From a bacterium (GTDB taxonomy: Bacteria; Cyanobacteriota; Vampirovibrionia; Vampirovibrionales; Vampirovibrionaceae): a DNA stretch of 64,000 bases. The notes under the pieces were generated by a model, which did not search any database, was not told where the DNA came from, and was given only the letters and a program-made list of their open reading frames with translations. The stretch is from contig JAUIEU010000001.1 in NCBI GenBank assembly GCA_030429585.1, positions 1,763,848 through 1,827,847 on the forward strand, read 5' to 3'. Positions 24,927 through 34,654 of the stretch are shown here, in pieces; the first letter of the stretch is position 1, and each line of letters begins with the position of its first letter. The position numbers and the translations under genes were made by a program.

Positions 24927-26707
24927 CGACCAGTGAAACAACTATTAACGGCATTCAGTACGAAACCCATGAGCATGATGTCCTCGTCATTGGTGCCGGT
25001 GGCGCCGGTCTTCGTGCCGCTATCGAGGCCTCTGCCCAAGGGCTAAGCGTGGCCTTGGTGTGTAAATCGTTGTTGGGTAAAGCCCACACCGTAATGGCAG
25101 AAGGTGGCTGTGCGGCCAGCATGGGCTATGTAGATAGCGCCGATGGGTGGGAAACCCACTTTAAAGACACCATGCACGGCGGAAAATTCCTCAACAACTG
25201 GCGCATGGCCCAAATCCACGCCCAAGAAGCCCCCGAGCGGGTGCGCGAACTAGAGCGCTGGGGTGCTGTGTTTGATAGAACTCCAGACGGTAAAATCCAG
25301 CAACGGCCGTTTGGTGGGCATACCTACCGCCGTTTGTGCCATGTGGGCGACCACACGGGCCTCGAGATGATTCGTACCCTGCAAGACAAGGGCGTGCACA
25401 GTGGTATGGATATTTTCATGGAAGCCACCATTACGGATCTTATTAAAGATGGCGACCGTATCTCTGGCGCTTTTGGCTACTGGCGAGAAAGTGGCCGGTT
25501 TGTGGTGTTTAAAGCCAAGGCGGTTATTTTAGCCACTGGTGGCCTAGGTAAAACCTTTAAAATTACCAGCGGTAGCTGGGAATACACCGGTGATGGCTTT
25601 GCCATGGGCTACCGCGCCGGCGCTGAGCTGATTGATATGGAATTTGTGCAATTCCACCCGACTGGTATGGTGTGGCCTAACGGTGTGCGCGGCATTTTGG
25701 TAACTGAGGCGGTTCGTGGCGAAGGCGGACGCCTGTTTAACTCGCTTGGCGAGCGCTTTATGGAAAAAGTAGACCCGGCCCGTATGGAGCTATCTACCCG
25801 CGATATCGTGGCCAAAGGTATCTACAAAGAAGTGACCGAAGGCCGTGGCAGCCCACATGGTGGTGTTTTCCTCGATATTTCTCACCGTGGCGCGGATTAC
25901 ATCCGTAAAAAATTACCCGGCATGTACCGACAATTGCTGGAATTTGCCGATGTGGATATTACCAAAGGCCCCATGGAAGTGGGCCCAACCACCCACTACA
26001 CTATGGGCGGTCTAAAAGTAGACCCCGAAACCGCCATGACGACGGTACCCGGCTTGTTTGCCGCAGGCGAAGTGGCCGCGGGGCTGCACGGTGCCAATCG
26101 TTTGGGCGGAAACTCGCTTAGCGATCTCATTGTGTTTGGCCGACGTGCTGGCTTAGGTGCTAAGCAATTTATCGATGCCAACCCAACGGCGCCAGTGGTT
26201 AGCGATGAGCGTATTGCGGTTGCGGCACGTCGTGCCAGCAGTTTCTTCGATCGTGACCAAGGCGAAAATCCGTATACCATCCATGGCGAACTGCAAGAAA
26301 TGATGCAGGATAAGGTGGGTATTGTACGTACTGATGAAAGCCTTGGCGACGCCCTCAGCCGGATTGAAGACTTCCGCAAGCGTGCCGCTAACGTGGCCAT
26401 TACAGGTACACGTACCTTTAACCCCGGCTGGCACTTGGCTATTGATTTAGAAAATATGCTAACCTGCGCCGAAGCCTTGGCCCTGTGTGCACGTCAGCGG
26501 ACGGAAAGCCGTGGTGGCCATACTCGTTTGGACCACGAAGGCTATGACGACCATTGGAGCAAAACCACCAGCACCATTAAGCGCGGCGATAATGGCGAAA
26601 TGGTATTGGGCCAGCAACCGCTAGACCCCTTGCCTGCCGACTTAAAACCCCTGTTTGAAGGGGATGTTGGCGTTCCTGGCGCCATTAAAGCTAACAATAA
26701 GCTGTAA
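24923..26707 (+). CDS. sdhA: Succinate dehydrogenase/fumarate reductase flavoprotein
   Basis: 594 residues. The Rossmann FAD site is VLVIGAGGAGLRAAIEAS. Covalent FAD attachment is expected at the His of GKAHTVMAEGGCAAS. The active-site parts include GHTYRRLCHVGDHTG, FVQFHPTGMVWPNGVRGILVTEAVRGEGG, MELSTRDIVAKGI, VGPTTHYTMGGLKVD and the catalytic Arg region HGANRLGGNSLSDLIVFGRRAG. It oxidises succinate to fumarate (complex II, TCA cycle), or the reverse. It is the middle gene of sdhCAB. Confidence 0.97.
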   Translation: MTTSETTINGIQYETHEHDVLVIGAGGAGLRAAIEASAQGLSVALVCKSLLGKAHTVMAEGGCAASMGYVDSADGWETHFKDTMHGGKFLNNWRMAQIHAQEAPERVRELERWGAVFDRTPDGKIQQRPFGGHTYRRLCHVGDHTGLEMIRTLQDKGVHSGMDIFMEATITDLIKDGDRISGAFGYWRESGRFVVFKAKAVILATGGLGKTFKITSGSWEYTGDGFAMGYRAGAELIDMEFVQFHPTGMVWPNGVRGILVTEAVRGEGGRLFNSLGERFMEKVDPARMELSTRDIVAKGIYKEVTEGRGSPHGGVFLDISHRGADYIRKKLPGMYRQLLEFADVDITKGPMEVGPTTHYTMGGLKVDPETAMTTVPGLFAAGEVAAGLHGANRLGGNSLSDLIVFGRRAGLGAKQFIDANPTAPVVSDERIAVAARRASSFFDRDQGENPYTIHGELQEMMQDKVGIVRTDESLGDALSRIEDFRKRAANVAITGTRTFNPGWHLAIDLENMLTCAEALALCARQRTESRGGHTRLDHEGYDDHWSKTTSTIKRGDNGEMVLGQQPLDPLPADLKPLFEGDVGVPGAIKANNKL

Positions 26708-26742
26708 TATAGTTACACATCATTTTTTTGGAGCACTCGTCA

Positions 26743-27516
26743 ATGAGTTCATCTGCAACTGAGGCAAAACAACAAGCCACCTTTAAGGTGTACCGCGGCG
26801 ATGCCGATAATGGCGAGCACCACACCTATACGGTGCCTGTCGAAGAAGGCATGGTGGTGCTAGATGGTCTGCATCATATCCAAGCCAACGATTGCCCGGA
26901 TTTGGCGGTGCGCTGGAACTGTAAGGCGGCCAAGTGCGGCAGCTGTAGTGCTGAAGTAAACGGCAAGCCCAGCCTGCTGTGCAAAACCCGTATGGATGCC
27001 CTGCCACTAGACGAGCCTATTACCGTGACGCCATTACGGGCTTTTCCGGTGATGAAGGACTTAGTAACAGACGTGAGCTGGAACTACGAAAAAAATAAGC
27101 AAATTAAGCCCTTTACCCCTAAAAACGAAGATACCGATAACTGGGAAATGTACCAAGAAGATGCGGAGCGTGCCCAGGAATTCCGCAAATGTATCGAGTG
27201 CTTTTTGTGCCAAGATACCTGCCACGTGCTGCGGAACCACGATAAAAAAGCCAACTTTTTTGGCCCCCGCTTTATGGTGCGCCTAGCCAGTTTGGATATG
27301 CACCCTTACGATACCGAAGACCGCCTAAGCTTTATTAAAGATACGGCTGGCGTGAACTACTGCAACATTACCAAGTGCTGCACAGAAGTGTGCCCAGAAG
27401 ATATTAAAATCACCGATAACGCCATTATTCCCCTAAAAGAGCGCGTGGTGGATGAGTACTACGACCCCATCCAAGGCTTACTGAAAATGCTGGGCTTAAA
27501 AAAGGCCCGCAAGTAA
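26743..27516 (+). CDS. sdhB: Succinate dehydrogenase/fumarate reductase iron-sulfur protein
   Basis: 257 residues from ATG 26743, nine bases after GGAG. The N-terminal [2Fe-2S] domain has NCKAAKCGSCSAEVNGKPSLLC. The C-terminal part has CIECFLCQDTCHV and CNITKCCTEVCP for the [4Fe-4S]/[3Fe-4S] clusters. CCTEVCP carries a doubled Cys where SDHB families vary. It connects SdhA flavin to the membrane subunit. Confidence 0.95.
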   Translation: MSSSATEAKQQATFKVYRGDADNGEHHTYTVPVEEGMVVLDGLHHIQANDCPDLAVRWNCKAAKCGSCSAEVNGKPSLLCKTRMDALPLDEPITVTPLRAFPVMKDLVTDVSWNYEKNKQIKPFTPKNEDTDNWEMYQEDAERAQEFRKCIECFLCQDTCHVLRNHDKKANFFGPRFMVRLASLDMHPYDTEDRLSFIKDTAGVNYCNITKCCTEVCPEDIKITDNAIIPLKERVVDEYYDPIQGLLKMLGLKKARK

Positions 27517-27526
27517 CTGTAAATTT

Positions 27527-27826
27527 TTAAGTAATCACCATTAGTGGTTTGAACAATCGGTTTCCGACCCGAATTTTCCCTTCCGAATCAGGGCCTTTTG
27601 TCTTTCTGGTTGTGGGCACTTTGTAAAAGTTGATGCCATCGCCGACCACGGTTCCACTAGAACCTTGGTTGCTGTTAGCGGCAAGTTCTTTTGTTCGATA
27701 CGGCCCTAATACATCATGACTTTGCCCCGCGGCAGTTAATTGTCTTTTTCTGCGTAGCTTTCGATTCTTACTGCTGCCCATGCCAAAGTAGAGATTGTTG
27801 CTTGTTGTTAGCATTGTTGTGTTCAA
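27527..27826 (-). CDS. Small basic orphan protein with N-terminal LYFGMGSSK motif
   Basis: 99 residues. The TTG start at 27826 is preferred because GGAG lies eight bases before it; an ATG at 27814 is the alternative. The N-terminus SNNLYFGMGSSKNRKLRRKRQ (10-30) resembles the aromatic-Phe-Gly-basic motif in three other proteins of this window. The rest is polar with GTVVGDGINFYKVP and ends VGNRLFKPLMVIT. It converges with sdhB. Function unknown. Confidence 0.5.
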   Translation of the reverse strand: MNTTMLTTSNNLYFGMGSSKNRKLRRKRQLTAAGQSHDVLGPYRTKELAANSNQGSSGTVVGDGINFYKVPTTRKTKGPDSEGKIRVGNRLFKPLMVIT

Positions 27827-27895
27827 AGGTTTCGCTCCCTGTAACCTTATTCGGTATACTAAGAAAACCCAAGTGTTTGGAAGAATTGTTTCCCA

Positions 27896-28411
27896 GTGAA
27901 TTTTAAGCCTCGCCCCTTATATATTTTGCCAGATATTACCCATGTGTCGCCGGCCGTACTGCAAGAGCGGCACGGGATTACTGCCGTGGTGTTGGATTTA
28001 GATAACACCATGATGCTGCCCCATGCGGGTATTGTGCCGCCGCATATTCAAACATGGTTAGATGACGCCCAAGCGGTTGGCCTAAGCTTGCTGTGCGTAA
28101 CTAACAACAAAGACCGCGAGTACTGCCAACGGGTAGAAGATATTTTAGGCTTTGCAGTGATTTATTATGCCGCCAAACCCCACGGGTACGGGCTAAAGCT
28201 GGCCCTGCGCATGTTAGAACGCAGCCCCAAAGAGATTGTGGTGGTGGGCGATAGGCCGACTAGCGATATTTGGGGTGGGGCATGGCACGGCTGCCATACC
28301 ATTTTAACGCGGCCTTTGCGCCACGATGAACCTGCCTTATACAACATTCTTCGTGGGCTAGAATGGCTGTTTGTGGGTAAGCCTTTGCATGCCACACCAA
28401 CGGCTGTTTAA
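27896..28411 (+). CDS. YqeG-family HAD-IIIA phosphatase
   Basis: 171 residues with GTG start at 27896. HAD motif I is VVLDLDNTMMLPHAG, motif II LLCVTNNKDRE, motif III Lys in YYAAKPHGYGLKLAL, and motif IV IVVVGDRPTSDIWGG. The N-terminal PLYILPDITHVSP and the length fit the YqeG family, common in Firmicutes and Cyanobacteria. The eukaryotic relative Gep4 dephosphorylates phosphatidylglycerophosphate. It is directly followed by anmK. Confidence 0.88.
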   Translation: MNFKPRPLYILPDITHVSPAVLQERHGITAVVLDLDNTMMLPHAGIVPPHIQTWLDDAQAVGLSLLCVTNNKDREYCQRVEDILGFAVIYYAAKPHGYGLKLALRMLERSPKEIVVVGDRPTSDIWGGAWHGCHTILTRPLRHDEPALYNILRGLEWLFVGKPLHATPTAV

Positions 28412-28415
28412 TACC

Positions 28416-29612
28416 ATGCCTGCCGTAGATTACGCCATTGGCCTGATGAGTGGCACTAGCTTAGATAGTGTGGATGGGGCTTTGGTGGCCATTACCCATG
28501 ATGATACGATGCCCATTGGCGCAGCAGGCAGTGTATCGGTGGATGTAGTAGGCTGGGCCAGCGAGCCAATACCAACGGATTTAAAGCAGGCATTATTGGC
28601 CATGCAGGCCAATCAATCGGTTCGTTTTGCCGATTTTGCTATATACCAATACCAGTGGACCACCTTGGCTGCCAAGGTTTGCCAACCATTACAGCAACAA
28701 TCCACTAACCCTGTAAGCGCTATAGGGTGCCATGGGCAAACGGTGTACCACCAGCCGCAGACAGTTAGCCAGTCGGGGTTTAGCTGGCAGTGGGGTAATG
28801 CAGCCCAATTAGCGGCGGCCACCGGCAGTGCAGTAGTATCCGATTTTAGAAACGGCGATATGGCGGCAGGGGGCCAAGGTGCGCCATTAGTGCCGTATGT
28901 GCAGGCCTTGTTGTTTGGTCACTTAGAACATCCGCCATTATTTTTGAATTTGGGTGGGATTGCTAACCTAACGGTGCTGCCCTCATCGCCGCCGCTAGAC
29001 CAACCAATTTGGCAGTGGCAAGGGGTGCAGGGCTTTGATACGGGCCCCGGCAATATGCTACTGGATGCCGCCGCTAACTGCTTATTTAATAAACCTTATG
29101 ATGATGGCGGCGCATTGGCGGCTAGCGGTATGGTAAATGCCACCATGTTGGCACATTGCCAGCAGCACCCGTATTACGCCCAACCACTTCCTAAAAGTAC
29201 GGGGCGTGAGCAATTTGGCGAGGCTTATTTAGCCGAGCTACTGAATCACTTTTCGGACGTGTCGCCTAATGATGTGATGGCAACACTGACCGAGCTTACG
29301 GCGTGGTCTGTGGTAGAAGGGTTGAAACAAACCATACCCCCAAACACAGGCCCACAACGTGTGTGGGTAAGTGGAGGCGGGGTGTATAACGCGGTGTTAC
29401 TGTCGCGCTTAAACCACCATTGTCAGCCGCTGGGTATAACGTGCGTGGCATTAGATAAGGTAAGCCCTATAGGTAATACCCAAATGGAAGCACTGGCCTT
29501 TGCCGTGCTCGCTTGGGTGCGTATGCAGGGTTGGCCCGGAAATGTGGCCGCTGCCACGGGGGCTAGTACAGCGGTGCCCTTGGGTTCGGTTACCTTGCTG
29601 CCCCTAAACTAA
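28416..29612 (+). CDS. anmK: Anhydro-N-acetylmuramic acid kinase
   Basis: 398 residues from ATG 28416, five bases after the yqeG stop. It phosphorylates and opens 1,6-anhydroMurNAc during peptidoglycan recycling. Signatures: AIGLMSGTSLDSVDGALV at the N-terminus, IGCHGQTVYHQP, VVSDFRNGDMAAGGQGAPLVPY, LFLNLGGIANLT, GFDTGPGNMLLDA, KSTGREQFG, VWVSGGGVYNAVL and NTQMEALAFAVLAW. Confidence 0.95.
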   Translation: MPAVDYAIGLMSGTSLDSVDGALVAITHDDTMPIGAAGSVSVDVVGWASEPIPTDLKQALLAMQANQSVRFADFAIYQYQWTTLAAKVCQPLQQQSTNPVSAIGCHGQTVYHQPQTVSQSGFSWQWGNAAQLAAATGSAVVSDFRNGDMAAGGQGAPLVPYVQALLFGHLEHPPLFLNLGGIANLTVLPSSPPLDQPIWQWQGVQGFDTGPGNMLLDAAANCLFNKPYDDGGALAASGMVNATMLAHCQQHPYYAQPLPKSTGREQFGEAYLAELLNHFSDVSPNDVMATLTELTAWSVVEGLKQTIPPNTGPQRVWVSGGGVYNAVLLSRLNHHCQPLGITCVALDKVSPIGNTQMEALAFAVLAWVRMQGWPGNVAAATGASTAVPLGSVTLLPLN

Positions 29613-29621
29613 TAATGGTTG

Positions 29622-31040
29622 TTACCCGTGGGTTAGGCGATATTTCCAGAGGGTAATGCCGCTGCTAATAAGCACCGCTAGTGGGGTGACGGCCACCACG
29701 CCCACAGGCCCCAGCCAGTGCCAACAGACTAAAAAGCTTAATACGAGCAATAAAGGGTTTAGCTTTAGGGGTAGGGTAATGCCTTCTACTACGCGGGCAG
29801 GCTTCCATAGGATGGTTTTAATGGCGTAAATTAACAGTAAGGCGGCGGCCACGGCTACCAAGCCTTCGCCATGGCCGCTGGCCAGTAGCACAATGCAGTT
29901 GGGCACGGCGCCAAACCAGGCCCCAACGGCGGGTACCAAGGTGCACAGGGCAAATAGCACACTTAAAATAATGGGGTAATCCACGCCAAGTAGGCTATAT
30001 AGGGCAAACAGGGCCAAGCCACTCAGCCCGGCGGTAATAACCTGGCCAATAACCGTGTAGGCCATTAGGGATTGCCCGGCCTGCCAGCTAAGGCGGCAGG
30101 CGGGTTGCCAGCGGTGGGGCAGGTGGGTGTTAATAAAATGAGGGATCAGGCGAGGTTCCATTAGTAGGAAGATAACCAGCACCATGGCCACCAAGCCGTA
30201 AATCATGCCAGAAAAAGAGGCAGTAACGATAGAGGCGACCTGTTGAAAAGAGTTGAGTAAAATCCGTTGGAAAAAGCCAGGGGGGTAGGGCAGATTTTCA
30301 ATAGGGGTGGTATCAATGGCAAGAGACGAATTGTCAGCAGAGGCTGCCGTGGCCGGGGGTGTGCTTGGGTTAGAGGGGCTTGGCTGAGAGGTTGTGGTGC
30401 TGGTGGGTGTTGTTGTTTCGGTTGGGGGTGTATCGGGGCTTTGGGCCGCCAGGGCTTCGGGGGTCTCTTTTGGGGCGGTGGCAATGGCCAGTACGGTTTC
30501 GCCTAGCACATCATCTTTGGCGCCGGGGCCGTCGGCTTGTAGCTCTTTTAAGGAGGAGGTGACGGTAATATGGAGGGGGGCCAGTACGGGGTGGTCTTCT
30601 AGCTTGTGGCTAAGGTGTTGCCAGCCAATATGGCATTGGCGCACATATTGGGGCAAGGAATTAGCCAAGGACTTAAATTGTTTTCCCCAAAAAGGCAGCC
30701 ATATAGCGGTGGCGAGTATCAGTACCAGTAGGCTTACTATTAGCAAGCTGCTTAGGGCCAAGCCACGGCGTAGGGTAGCATAGCGCTGCATTAAGGTGCT
30801 TAAGGGTTTGGGTAGCCCTTTGGCTAGTTTTAGTAAGCCCGCTTCCATGCCTTCTAGCAAAAAGCCAAGCAAGGTGGTTAGTAGGGCCACTACCGCCAGC
30901 ACCATAAAGGTATCCGGTAGGGCTTGGGTTAGGCCGTACAGGGCCCCGGTGCCCAATAGGGTAAGGCTTAGGGTTTTGCATAACCGTGTGGGCCAGGGCG
31001 TGTGGGCATAGTGGGTTGTGGTTGTCGTTGGGGTGTTCAT
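29622..31040 (-). CDS. AI-2E family transporter with a long Thr/Pro-rich insert
   Basis: 472 residues. An AI-2E/PerM family membrane protein with about eight hydrophobic segments. The conserved C-terminal half contains GQVITAGLSGLALFALYSLLGVDYP, then LVPAVGAWFGAVPNCIVLL and LNPLLLVLSFLVCW. The loop usually of about 100 residues is expanded by a Thr/Ser/Pro low-complexity run (about 200-245). Substrates vary in this family, so autoinducer transport should not be assumed. Its start lies three bases from the end of a second AI-2E gene, so the two form an operon. Confidence 0.82.
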   Translation of the reverse strand: MNTPTTTTTHYAHTPWPTRLCKTLSLTLLGTGALYGLTQALPDTFMVLAVVALLTTLLGFLLEGMEAGLLKLAKGLPKPLSTLMQRYATLRRGLALSSLLIVSLLVLILATAIWLPFWGKQFKSLANSLPQYVRQCHIGWQHLSHKLEDHPVLAPLHITVTSSLKELQADGPGAKDDVLGETVLAIATAPKETPEALAAQSPDTPPTETTTPTSTTTSQPSPSNPSTPPATAASADNSSLAIDTTPIENLPYPPGFFQRILLNSFQQVASIVTASFSGMIYGLVAMVLVIFLLMEPRLIPHFINTHLPHRWQPACRLSWQAGQSLMAYTVIGQVITAGLSGLALFALYSLLGVDYPIILSVLFALCTLVPAVGAWFGAVPNCIVLLASGHGEGLVAVAAALLLIYAIKTILWKPARVVEGITLPLKLNPLLLVLSFLVCWHWLGPVGVVAVTPLAVLISSGITLWKYRLTHG

Positions 31041-31042
31041 GT

Positions 31043-32275
31043 TTAGGTTGCCCCCTGTGGGCTATGGAGGCGGTGATGATGTTGCCAGCCTAACCATAAT
31101 AGGGCGCAGACGGGTATGGCATAGACTACCCCAAGCAGGCCACCCACTTTGCCAAATACCAGGATGGCCACCACAATGGCCATGGGGTGTAGGCCCATAA
31201 TATCGCCCACTACTTTGGGGGCCACAATATTATCTTTAATGGTTTGGTACACGTAGGAGCAAACCCATACCCCAAAGGCCACCCAAAAGCCGCCGCTTAT
31301 CCAGGCAATTAATAACCCAGGGATAATCCCTAGCCAGGTGCCAATCACGGGTAAAATTTCTACAATGGCAAACCCTACCGCCAGTAATAGTGCGTACGGC
31401 ACCCCAAATAAAGCGTACACAATGCCCATATAAATACCGGTAATCACCCCCAGTAGTACCTGGCCCCGTAAAAAGCCTAGCATTACTCGGTGGGTAGCGG
31501 CTAGCCCGGCTCGGCATTGGGCGCGGCCTTCGCCACTGGGGATAAGGTGTACCGCCGATTCTGTCACGGTGGGGCCATACAACAAGCTAAAAAACACGCC
31601 TGCTATAACAAGCAGGGTGGTCACCACCCCTTGCACGGTGCTGGTTACCAGCAGCCATAGGCGTTGGGTGGTTTGCCCCATGGTGTCTTGTATCCATTGG
31701 GTATGTTGTTGCAGCCAATCCGCCAAATAGGTAGAAAGCCAGCTGGCCACTTCGTCTTCCTGCCCGGTGAGCTGGGCAGGGTGAATGGGCAAAATAACGT
31801 TAAGGCCAAAGGTGGTGTTTAGCCAATCCACGCTGTTAATAAACAGCTGTACCAGCTGGCCAGGCACGTTGGCCACAAACACCTTGCCTTGGGCAATAAG
31901 CAGGGGTACCAACACGGTAATGCTAATGGCCAGGCCAATGCCAAAGCCTAAAAACACAATGCCAATGGCAAACCCACGGATGAGGACACTCCAGCGGCGG
32001 CTAAACCCCCCTTGCGGATGAGAAGCCAGTGGGCGCCCTATTAGCCGGGCCCCAAGGGCAAGTATGCCAAGTAAGCCTTTTTCCAACCAGTTAATGGGCC
32101 ATAATAACAGGTAGCCGAGTAGTAGCATGACCAAGGCCACTTGCAGTAGCGGGCCAATGGCAGGCCATAGCCCAATGGTTAGCCCGGTGCCCAGTAAGGC
32201 CCAAAACCAAAACAGGGTGGCATTAACCAACGAAGGGTTGGCGGGGTGGATAGTTGTGGATGAAGGTGAGGGCAT
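31043..32275 (-). CDS. AI-2E family transporter
   Basis: 410 residues, a second PF01594-type permease. Membrane segments occur at about 20-55, 100-135, 210-235 and five more in the C-terminal half, with LRGQVLLGVITGIYMGIVYALFGVPYALLLAV, EILPVIGTWLGIIPGLLIAW, and the conserved IVAPKVVGDIMGLHPMAIV and GKVGGLLGVVYAIPVCALL. It is the promoter-proximal member of the pair and shares little sequence with the other outside family motifs, so it is not a recent duplicate. Confidence 0.88.
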   Translation of the reverse strand: MPSPSSTTIHPANPSLVNATLFWFWALLGTGLTIGLWPAIGPLLQVALVMLLLGYLLLWPINWLEKGLLGILALGARLIGRPLASHPQGGFSRRWSVLIRGFAIGIVFLGFGIGLAISITVLVPLLIAQGKVFVANVPGQLVQLFINSVDWLNTTFGLNVILPIHPAQLTGQEDEVASWLSTYLADWLQQHTQWIQDTMGQTTQRLWLLVTSTVQGVVTTLLVIAGVFFSLLYGPTVTESAVHLIPSGEGRAQCRAGLAATHRVMLGFLRGQVLLGVITGIYMGIVYALFGVPYALLLAVGFAIVEILPVIGTWLGIIPGLLIAWISGGFWVAFGVWVCSYVYQTIKDNIVAPKVVGDIMGLHPMAIVVAILVFGKVGGLLGVVYAIPVCALLWLGWQHHHRLHSPQGAT

Positions 32276-32419
32276 GACTGTTTTATTCTACCTAACCTGC
32301 GCCTACAAAGGAATTGGCCACGCATAAATGCCGGTGGGTCTGCCGGTGTCCGTATCCTTACTGGTTAAAAATTGCTAAAATAAAACCAAAGCTTACCTGT
32401 TTATTGGAATGGTACTGTT

Positions 32420-33565
32420 ATGACAACGCCTTCGCCGTCTTCGTTAGAAATATCGCCTGGCCATGCCCAAGGCCAACAAGCCCCCGTTACCTTGGATGCC
32501 TTGTTGCAATTGGTGGTGGATAAAGGTGCCAGCGATTTGCACTTATCCGTTGGGTTGCCGCCTGTGTTTCGGGTGGATGGCGAGCTTATTCGGGGCGAAT
32601 TCCCCCCAATGAGCAAGGACCATTGCCATAAAGTTATTTTTTCTTTGCTAACCAATGACCAACGCCGCCAGTTAGAGCAAGATTGGGAACTGGATTGCAG
32701 CTACGGGCTAGAAGGGGTTGGCCGGTTTAGGGTAAACGTGTACCGAGATAGAGGCACGTATGCGGCGGCCTTGCGGATGATTCCCACCACGACGCCATCT
32801 TTTGAACAATTGGGCCAGCCGGATATTTTACGAGATTTAGCCCACCGAGAGCGGGGCTTGTTGTTGGTTACGGGGCCCACGGGTAGCGGTAAATCCACCA
32901 CCTTGGCGGCCACCGTCGATTATATTAACCGGAATTTATCTCGCCATATTTTAACGGTAGAAGACCCCATTGAATTTGTCCACCAATCCAAGCGCAGCAT
33001 TGTGCACCAACGCGAGTTAGGCCAGGATACCCACAGTTTTGCCCGCGCCCTAAAATCCGCCTTGCGGGAAGACCCCGACATTATTTTGGTGGGGGAGATG
33101 CGCGATTTAGAAACGGTGGAACTGGCCCTTACTGCCGCAGAAACCGGCCACTTGGTCATGGGTACACTCCACACCAGCAGCGCCATGCAAACTGTGGATA
33201 GAATTGTGGATGTGTTTCCCCCCGCCCAGCACCAGCAGGTACGGGTGCAGTTATCCAACAGTTTGATTGGGGTGTTCTCTCAAAATCTATTACCCAAAAC
33301 CTTGCCTACTGGCGAAAAAAAGGGCCGTGTGATGGCCCAAGAAATTTTGGTGGTAAACCCAGCGGTGGCCAACTTAATTAGAGAAGGAAAAACCGCCCAG
33401 ATTTATTCCGCCATGCAAACCAGCGCCAGCCAAGGCATGCAAACCATGGAAGCGGCCTTAAAAAACAGGGTATTAGAAAACGTGATTACCATTGAAGATG
33501 CCGTAGCCGCCACTAGCCGCGTTAAAGAGCTACAATTGTTACTCGGCCAGTCGCCTCAGCGGTAA
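32420..33565 (+). CDS. pilT: Type IV pilus retraction ATPase
   Basis: 381 residues. An N-terminal PAS-like domain (LLQLVVDKGASDLHLSVGLPPVFRVDGEL) precedes a RecA-type ATPase with Walker A GPTGSGKSTTLAA, the Asp box VEDPIEFVH, Walker B DPDIILVGEMRDLETVELALTAAETGHLV and the His box GTLHTSSAMQTVDRI. The C-terminal AVANLIREGKTAQIYSAMQT matches the PilT AIRNLIRE region. It powers pilus disassembly and twitching at the inner membrane. Followed 53 bases later by a xer recombinase gene. Confidence 0.95.
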   Translation: MTTPSPSSLEISPGHAQGQQAPVTLDALLQLVVDKGASDLHLSVGLPPVFRVDGELIRGEFPPMSKDHCHKVIFSLLTNDQRRQLEQDWELDCSYGLEGVGRFRVNVYRDRGTYAAALRMIPTTTPSFEQLGQPDILRDLAHRERGLLLVTGPTGSGKSTTLAATVDYINRNLSRHILTVEDPIEFVHQSKRSIVHQRELGQDTHSFARALKSALREDPDIILVGEMRDLETVELALTAAETGHLVMGTLHTSSAMQTVDRIVDVFPPAQHQQVRVQLSNSLIGVFSQNLLPKTLPTGEKKGRVMAQEILVVNPAVANLIREGKTAQIYSAMQTSASQGMQTMEAALKNRVLENVITIEDAVAATSRVKELQLLLGQSPQR

Positions 33566-33618
33566 GGGCTTTACCCAGCGGCAATCCTTAAAAAATTAGT
33601 CAGAGAGAGTTTCCCCCC

Positions 33619-34500
33619 ATGGAACTGTGGTTATCGCCCTATTTAGAAGAACTCTCCCACGGGCGTGGGTATTCGCCCCACACCTTGGCGGCCTACCAAC
33701 GGGATTTGGTGGAATATTTTGATATTTTGCTCCAGCAACGCCTTAGCCCAACCGGGTTAGGGGTGCGAGGCATTGCCAAATACTTACGGGTTTTACGCGA
33801 GGATAAAACCAATAAAACCCGCACCATGCTGCGTAAAATCAGTAGTGTAAAAGGCTTTTATAATTGGTGTTTACAGCAAGACACCATTATGGCCCATAGT
33901 TTTAATCAGTTAGAGCTACCCCGGGCCCCTATCCCCTTGCCGCGGGTGCTGACCCAGGATGATATTACTGCCTTGCTCGCCAACCCAAAGCTAGAAGCGA
34001 TTGATCGCTTATTATTAGAGCTGCTGTACGGTTGCGGCATGCGGGTGAGTGAATTGTTATCGCTAACGGTGGGGGCGGTGCAGCTGGTAGGGGGCGATGA
34101 TGGCACGGTGCGGGTAATGGGCAAAGGCCAAAAAGAGCGCATTATCCCCTTAACGCCCCCGGCCTGCCAGCAACTTGCTTTGTTTTTAGCCCAACCTGCC
34201 TTGGTGGCTTGTGGGCCTGAGGAAGTACTGTTTACAGAACAATCGGCAGGGGTGCCTATTAACCGGCGCCGGGTGTGGGGGCGGTTAAAAGCTTTGGGCC
34301 AGTGGGTGGGCAAGGATATTTCGCCCCATACCTTTCGCCATAGTTTTGCCACCCACATGATAGAAAACGGGGCGGATTTACGGGTAGTACAAGAGTTATT
34401 GGGCCATGCGGATATTGCTACCACCCAGTGGTATACCCACATTACCAAGGCCCATGCACGTCAGGCCCATCAGGCGGTATTTCACCAATCGGCGGTGTAA
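33619..34500 (+). CDS. XerC/XerD-family site-specific tyrosine recombinase
   Basis: 293 residues. The N-terminal SAM-like core-binding domain includes YSPHTLAAYQRDLVEYF. The catalytic domain has the full set: Arg in LLYGCGMRVSELLSL, Lys in VMGKGQKERIIPL, His-x-x-Arg in ISPHTFRHSFATHM, His in VQELLGHADIATTQ and the nucleophile Tyr in WYTHI. Length and motifs fit chromosome dimer resolution by XerCD. It is not flanked by integrase-like accessory genes, so a chromosomal Xer role is more likely than a phage integrase. Confidence 0.88.
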   Translation: MELWLSPYLEELSHGRGYSPHTLAAYQRDLVEYFDILLQQRLSPTGLGVRGIAKYLRVLREDKTNKTRTMLRKISSVKGFYNWCLQQDTIMAHSFNQLELPRAPIPLPRVLTQDDITALLANPKLEAIDRLLLELLYGCGMRVSELLSLTVGAVQLVGGDDGTVRVMGKGQKERIIPLTPPACQQLALFLAQPALVACGPEEVLFTEQSAGVPINRRRVWGRLKALGQWVGKDISPHTFRHSFATHMIENGADLRVVQELLGHADIATTQWYTHITKAHARQAHQAVFHQSAV

Positions 34501-34654
34501 CCGGCGAAGGGGTGGTGGGGGCTGTCGTTTCGCTTTGTTAAGCAATTCGCACAGGAACATTTGCAATTGTTTTCATTCTAATAGTACCTGTCTTACAATG
34601 GATGGATTACAAGTGCGAAATAACGATAGGTAAAGGGGTTTATAGGCTTTGTTT

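Noticed and set aside
33619..34500. Phage or integron integrase
   Set aside because: Length and motif set fit chromosomal XerC/D, and no attachment site, cargo or phage gene is adjacent.
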